Below, piece by piece: positions 62,990-64,000 of a DNA stretch of 64,000 nucleotides (position 1 is the first letter of the stretch; every line of letters starts with the position of its first letter). The translations under genes and the position numbers were made by a program. Source of the DNA: DATARH01 sp963734125 (GTDB lineage: Bacteria; Pseudomonadota; Alphaproteobacteria; ATCC43930; CGMCC-115725); assembly GCA_963734125.1 (NCBI GenBank), contig CAVTGB010000029.1:1-64000 (forward strand). The letters run 5' to 3'. The notes under the pieces were generated by a model that was not told the origin of the DNA, made no database searches, and saw nothing but the letters and a program-made list of their open reading frames with translations.

Positions 62990-63757
62990 GTGAGGCACGG
63001 GATACCCGGCTTGAGCGGTGCTGCCTTGTTGGTCATAGCGCCGGCGATCGGCAGTTTTCTCGGAGTGATTATCCGACGGCTACCGGAAGGACGCCCGATC
63101 ATCTGGCCGCGCTCTCTATGCGAGAGCTGCGGATCGGGATTGACGGCGCGCGACCTTGTGCCGCTGGTCAGTTGGCTGATGTTGCGGGGACGCTGCCGCA
63201 GCTGTGGCCATCGCCTCGGCTGGTTCTATCCCGGGGTTGAGATCGCAGCACTACTGGTCGCCGTAACCGCTCTAGCCATTGACGACGTGACGCGTGCCTG
63301 GCTGGACTGCCTACTTGGGTGGTGGCTCTTGCTCCTTGGCTGGATCGACCTGAGGTGCTGGATGCTGCCGGACGTATTGACCCTGCCATTGATCGTCGCC
63401 GGGCTCATCGAAGCAGCCGTATTCGAACCCGACAGTATGTTCGCGCGCGCACTCGGCGCCGCTGTCGGCTATCTTTTGTTGCGCGCGATTGCACTCAGTT
63501 ATCGGGCGGTTCGCAGTCGTGAGGGCCTCGGTGCTGGCGATACCAAGCTCTTTGGGGCCGCCGGCGCGTGGCTGGGGCTGATGGCCTTGCCCCAGGTGAT
63601 CCTCGCCGCCGCGCTGACCGCGCTTGTCGCAGCTGGTGCTCTGCGTCTCGTCGGCATTCGACTACATGCCCATTCGGCGCTGCCGTTTGGCCCTTTCATA
63701 GCGCTGTCGACCTGGGTTTACTGGCTGGGCGGGACCGTCTTCACCCTGAGCCCCTGA
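62990..63757 (+). CDS. gspO: Prepilin peptidase (GspO/PilD type)
   Basis: A 255-residue membrane aspartyl protease that cleaves and N-methylates pseudopilins. IGSFLGVIIRRLPEGRP is the N-terminal part. The two Cys pairs of the methylase loop are SLCESCGSGL and GRCRSCGHRL. The catalytic Asp residues lie in LLGWIDLRCWMLPDVLTLPL (first) and REGLGAGDTKLFGAAGAWLG (GxGD motif). About seven membrane spans are visible. The start is a GTG at 62990, 137 bp after the divergent gspG start, so the two may share a regulatory region. Confidence 0.93.
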   Translation: MRHGIPGLSGAALLVIAPAIGSFLGVIIRRLPEGRPIIWPRSLCESCGSGLTARDLVPLVSWLMLRGRCRSCGHRLGWFYPGVEIAALLVAVTALAIDDVTRAWLDCLLGWWLLLLGWIDLRCWMLPDVLTLPLIVAGLIEAAVFEPDSMFARALGAAVGYLLLRAIALSYRAVRSREGLGAGDTKLFGAAGAWLGLMALPQVILAAALTALVAAGALRLVGIRLHAHSALPFGPFIALSTWVYWLGGTVFTLSP

Positions 63758-63879
63758 ACAAAGGCCGAGGCGCGCTCCGCGGCAGCGGCGCCGTCGATCG
63801 GACGGCGCCGCTTTCGCGAGGATTTCCGCGGTCTTCAGGCACACCGCGATCGCCGGGGGGCGGTCTCGGCGCGCCTGCT

Positions 63880-64000
63880 TCACTTGAATGTAAATAGATC
63901 CATCAGATCGCCGATCGCCGGCCCGTTGATCGGCCGATAAGGATCGCTGCCGGCAATCGGGTTGGGAAGATTGTCGCGGCTGCGTCCGGTGACCGGCGAA
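63880..64000 (-). CDS. C-terminus of a possible phosphoesterase (cut by window edge)
   Basis: The last 39 codons of a leftward gene: SPVTGRSRDNLPNPIAGSDP then YRPINGPAIGDLMDLFTFK. The SRDNLPNP and NxPAIGDLxDxF pattern recalls the end of secreted phosphoesterase/acid phosphatase (PLC-like) proteins. If so it would be a likely substrate of the adjacent type II system. With so little sequence the assignment is tentative. Confidence 0.45.
   Translation of the reverse strand, partial: SPVTGRSRDNLPNPIAGSDPYRPINGPAIGDLMDLFTFK

Overview
The window is GC-rich DNA (about two thirds G+C by eye) from an alphaproteobacterium. The main evidence is the tig-clpP-clpX-lon-HU block with flanking tRNAs, the thrS-infC pair, and many soil-type catabolic genes (LLM flavin oxidoreductases, crotonases, a CaiB CoA transferase, cupins, amidohydrolase, HpaB-like hydroxylases). 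The order cannot be fixed from sequence alone; a Rhodospirillales-like or Hyphomicrobiales-like soil organism fits.

Layout. 1-14376 is a catabolic/accessory stretch: racemase-family gene (cut by the window edge), dispersed palindromic repeats, amidohydrolase, enoyl-CoA hydratase, cupins, a ribbon-helix-helix/PIN toxin-antitoxin pair joined to a DUF72 gene, a periplasmic binding protein, two LLM oxidoreductases plus a duplicated LLM tail around a DUF4279 two-gene unit, an acyl-CoA dehydrogenase-like flavoprotein, an FkbM methyltransferase, a MetE-like protein and a DUF1194 protein. 14380-17152 is the thrS-infC unit. It is preceded by what looks like a complete transcription attenuator: sigma70-type promoter, a 25-codon leader ORF with five Thr codons, alternative hairpins and a Rho-independent terminator. 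17253-31295 returns to catabolic and accessory genes, including an orphan CpaF ATPase, tandem HpaB-like paralogues and a 930-residue protein built from eleven repeats of about 49 residues. 31335-41708 is core housekeeping: tRNA-Val, HU, Lon, ClpX, ClpP, trigger factor with an unusual insertion, tRNA-Leu, malonyl-CoA decarboxylase, NAD(P)HX repair enzyme and tRNA-His. 41714-50356 is a plastic zone: IS21 remnant, broken beta-helix protein, secreted protein, membrane spermidine-synthase-like protein, response regulator, an intact IS3-family element with target duplication, and a cytochrome c gene whose signal-peptide end is tandemly repeated. 50497-63757 is a type II secretion cluster (E,F,H,I,J / L,M,N,D,K, with G reversed, and the prepilin peptidase). 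It encloses a reversed gene for a secreted propeller-like protein and ends beside the C-terminus of what may be a phosphoesterase; both are candidate cargo.

Quality note. At least nine genes are interrupted by single-base indels, many of them one extra G in a G run, while the housekeeping genes are intact. I mark these genes as pseudogenes because that is how the sequence reads, but consensus errors are at least as likely as true decay for many of them.

The most interesting signals are the thrS leader-peptide attenuator, probably leaderless; the infC AUA start; the 24-bp repeat at the cytochrome c signal cleavage region; the repeated insertion in trigger factor; and the LLM-tail duplication around the DUF4279 cassette.
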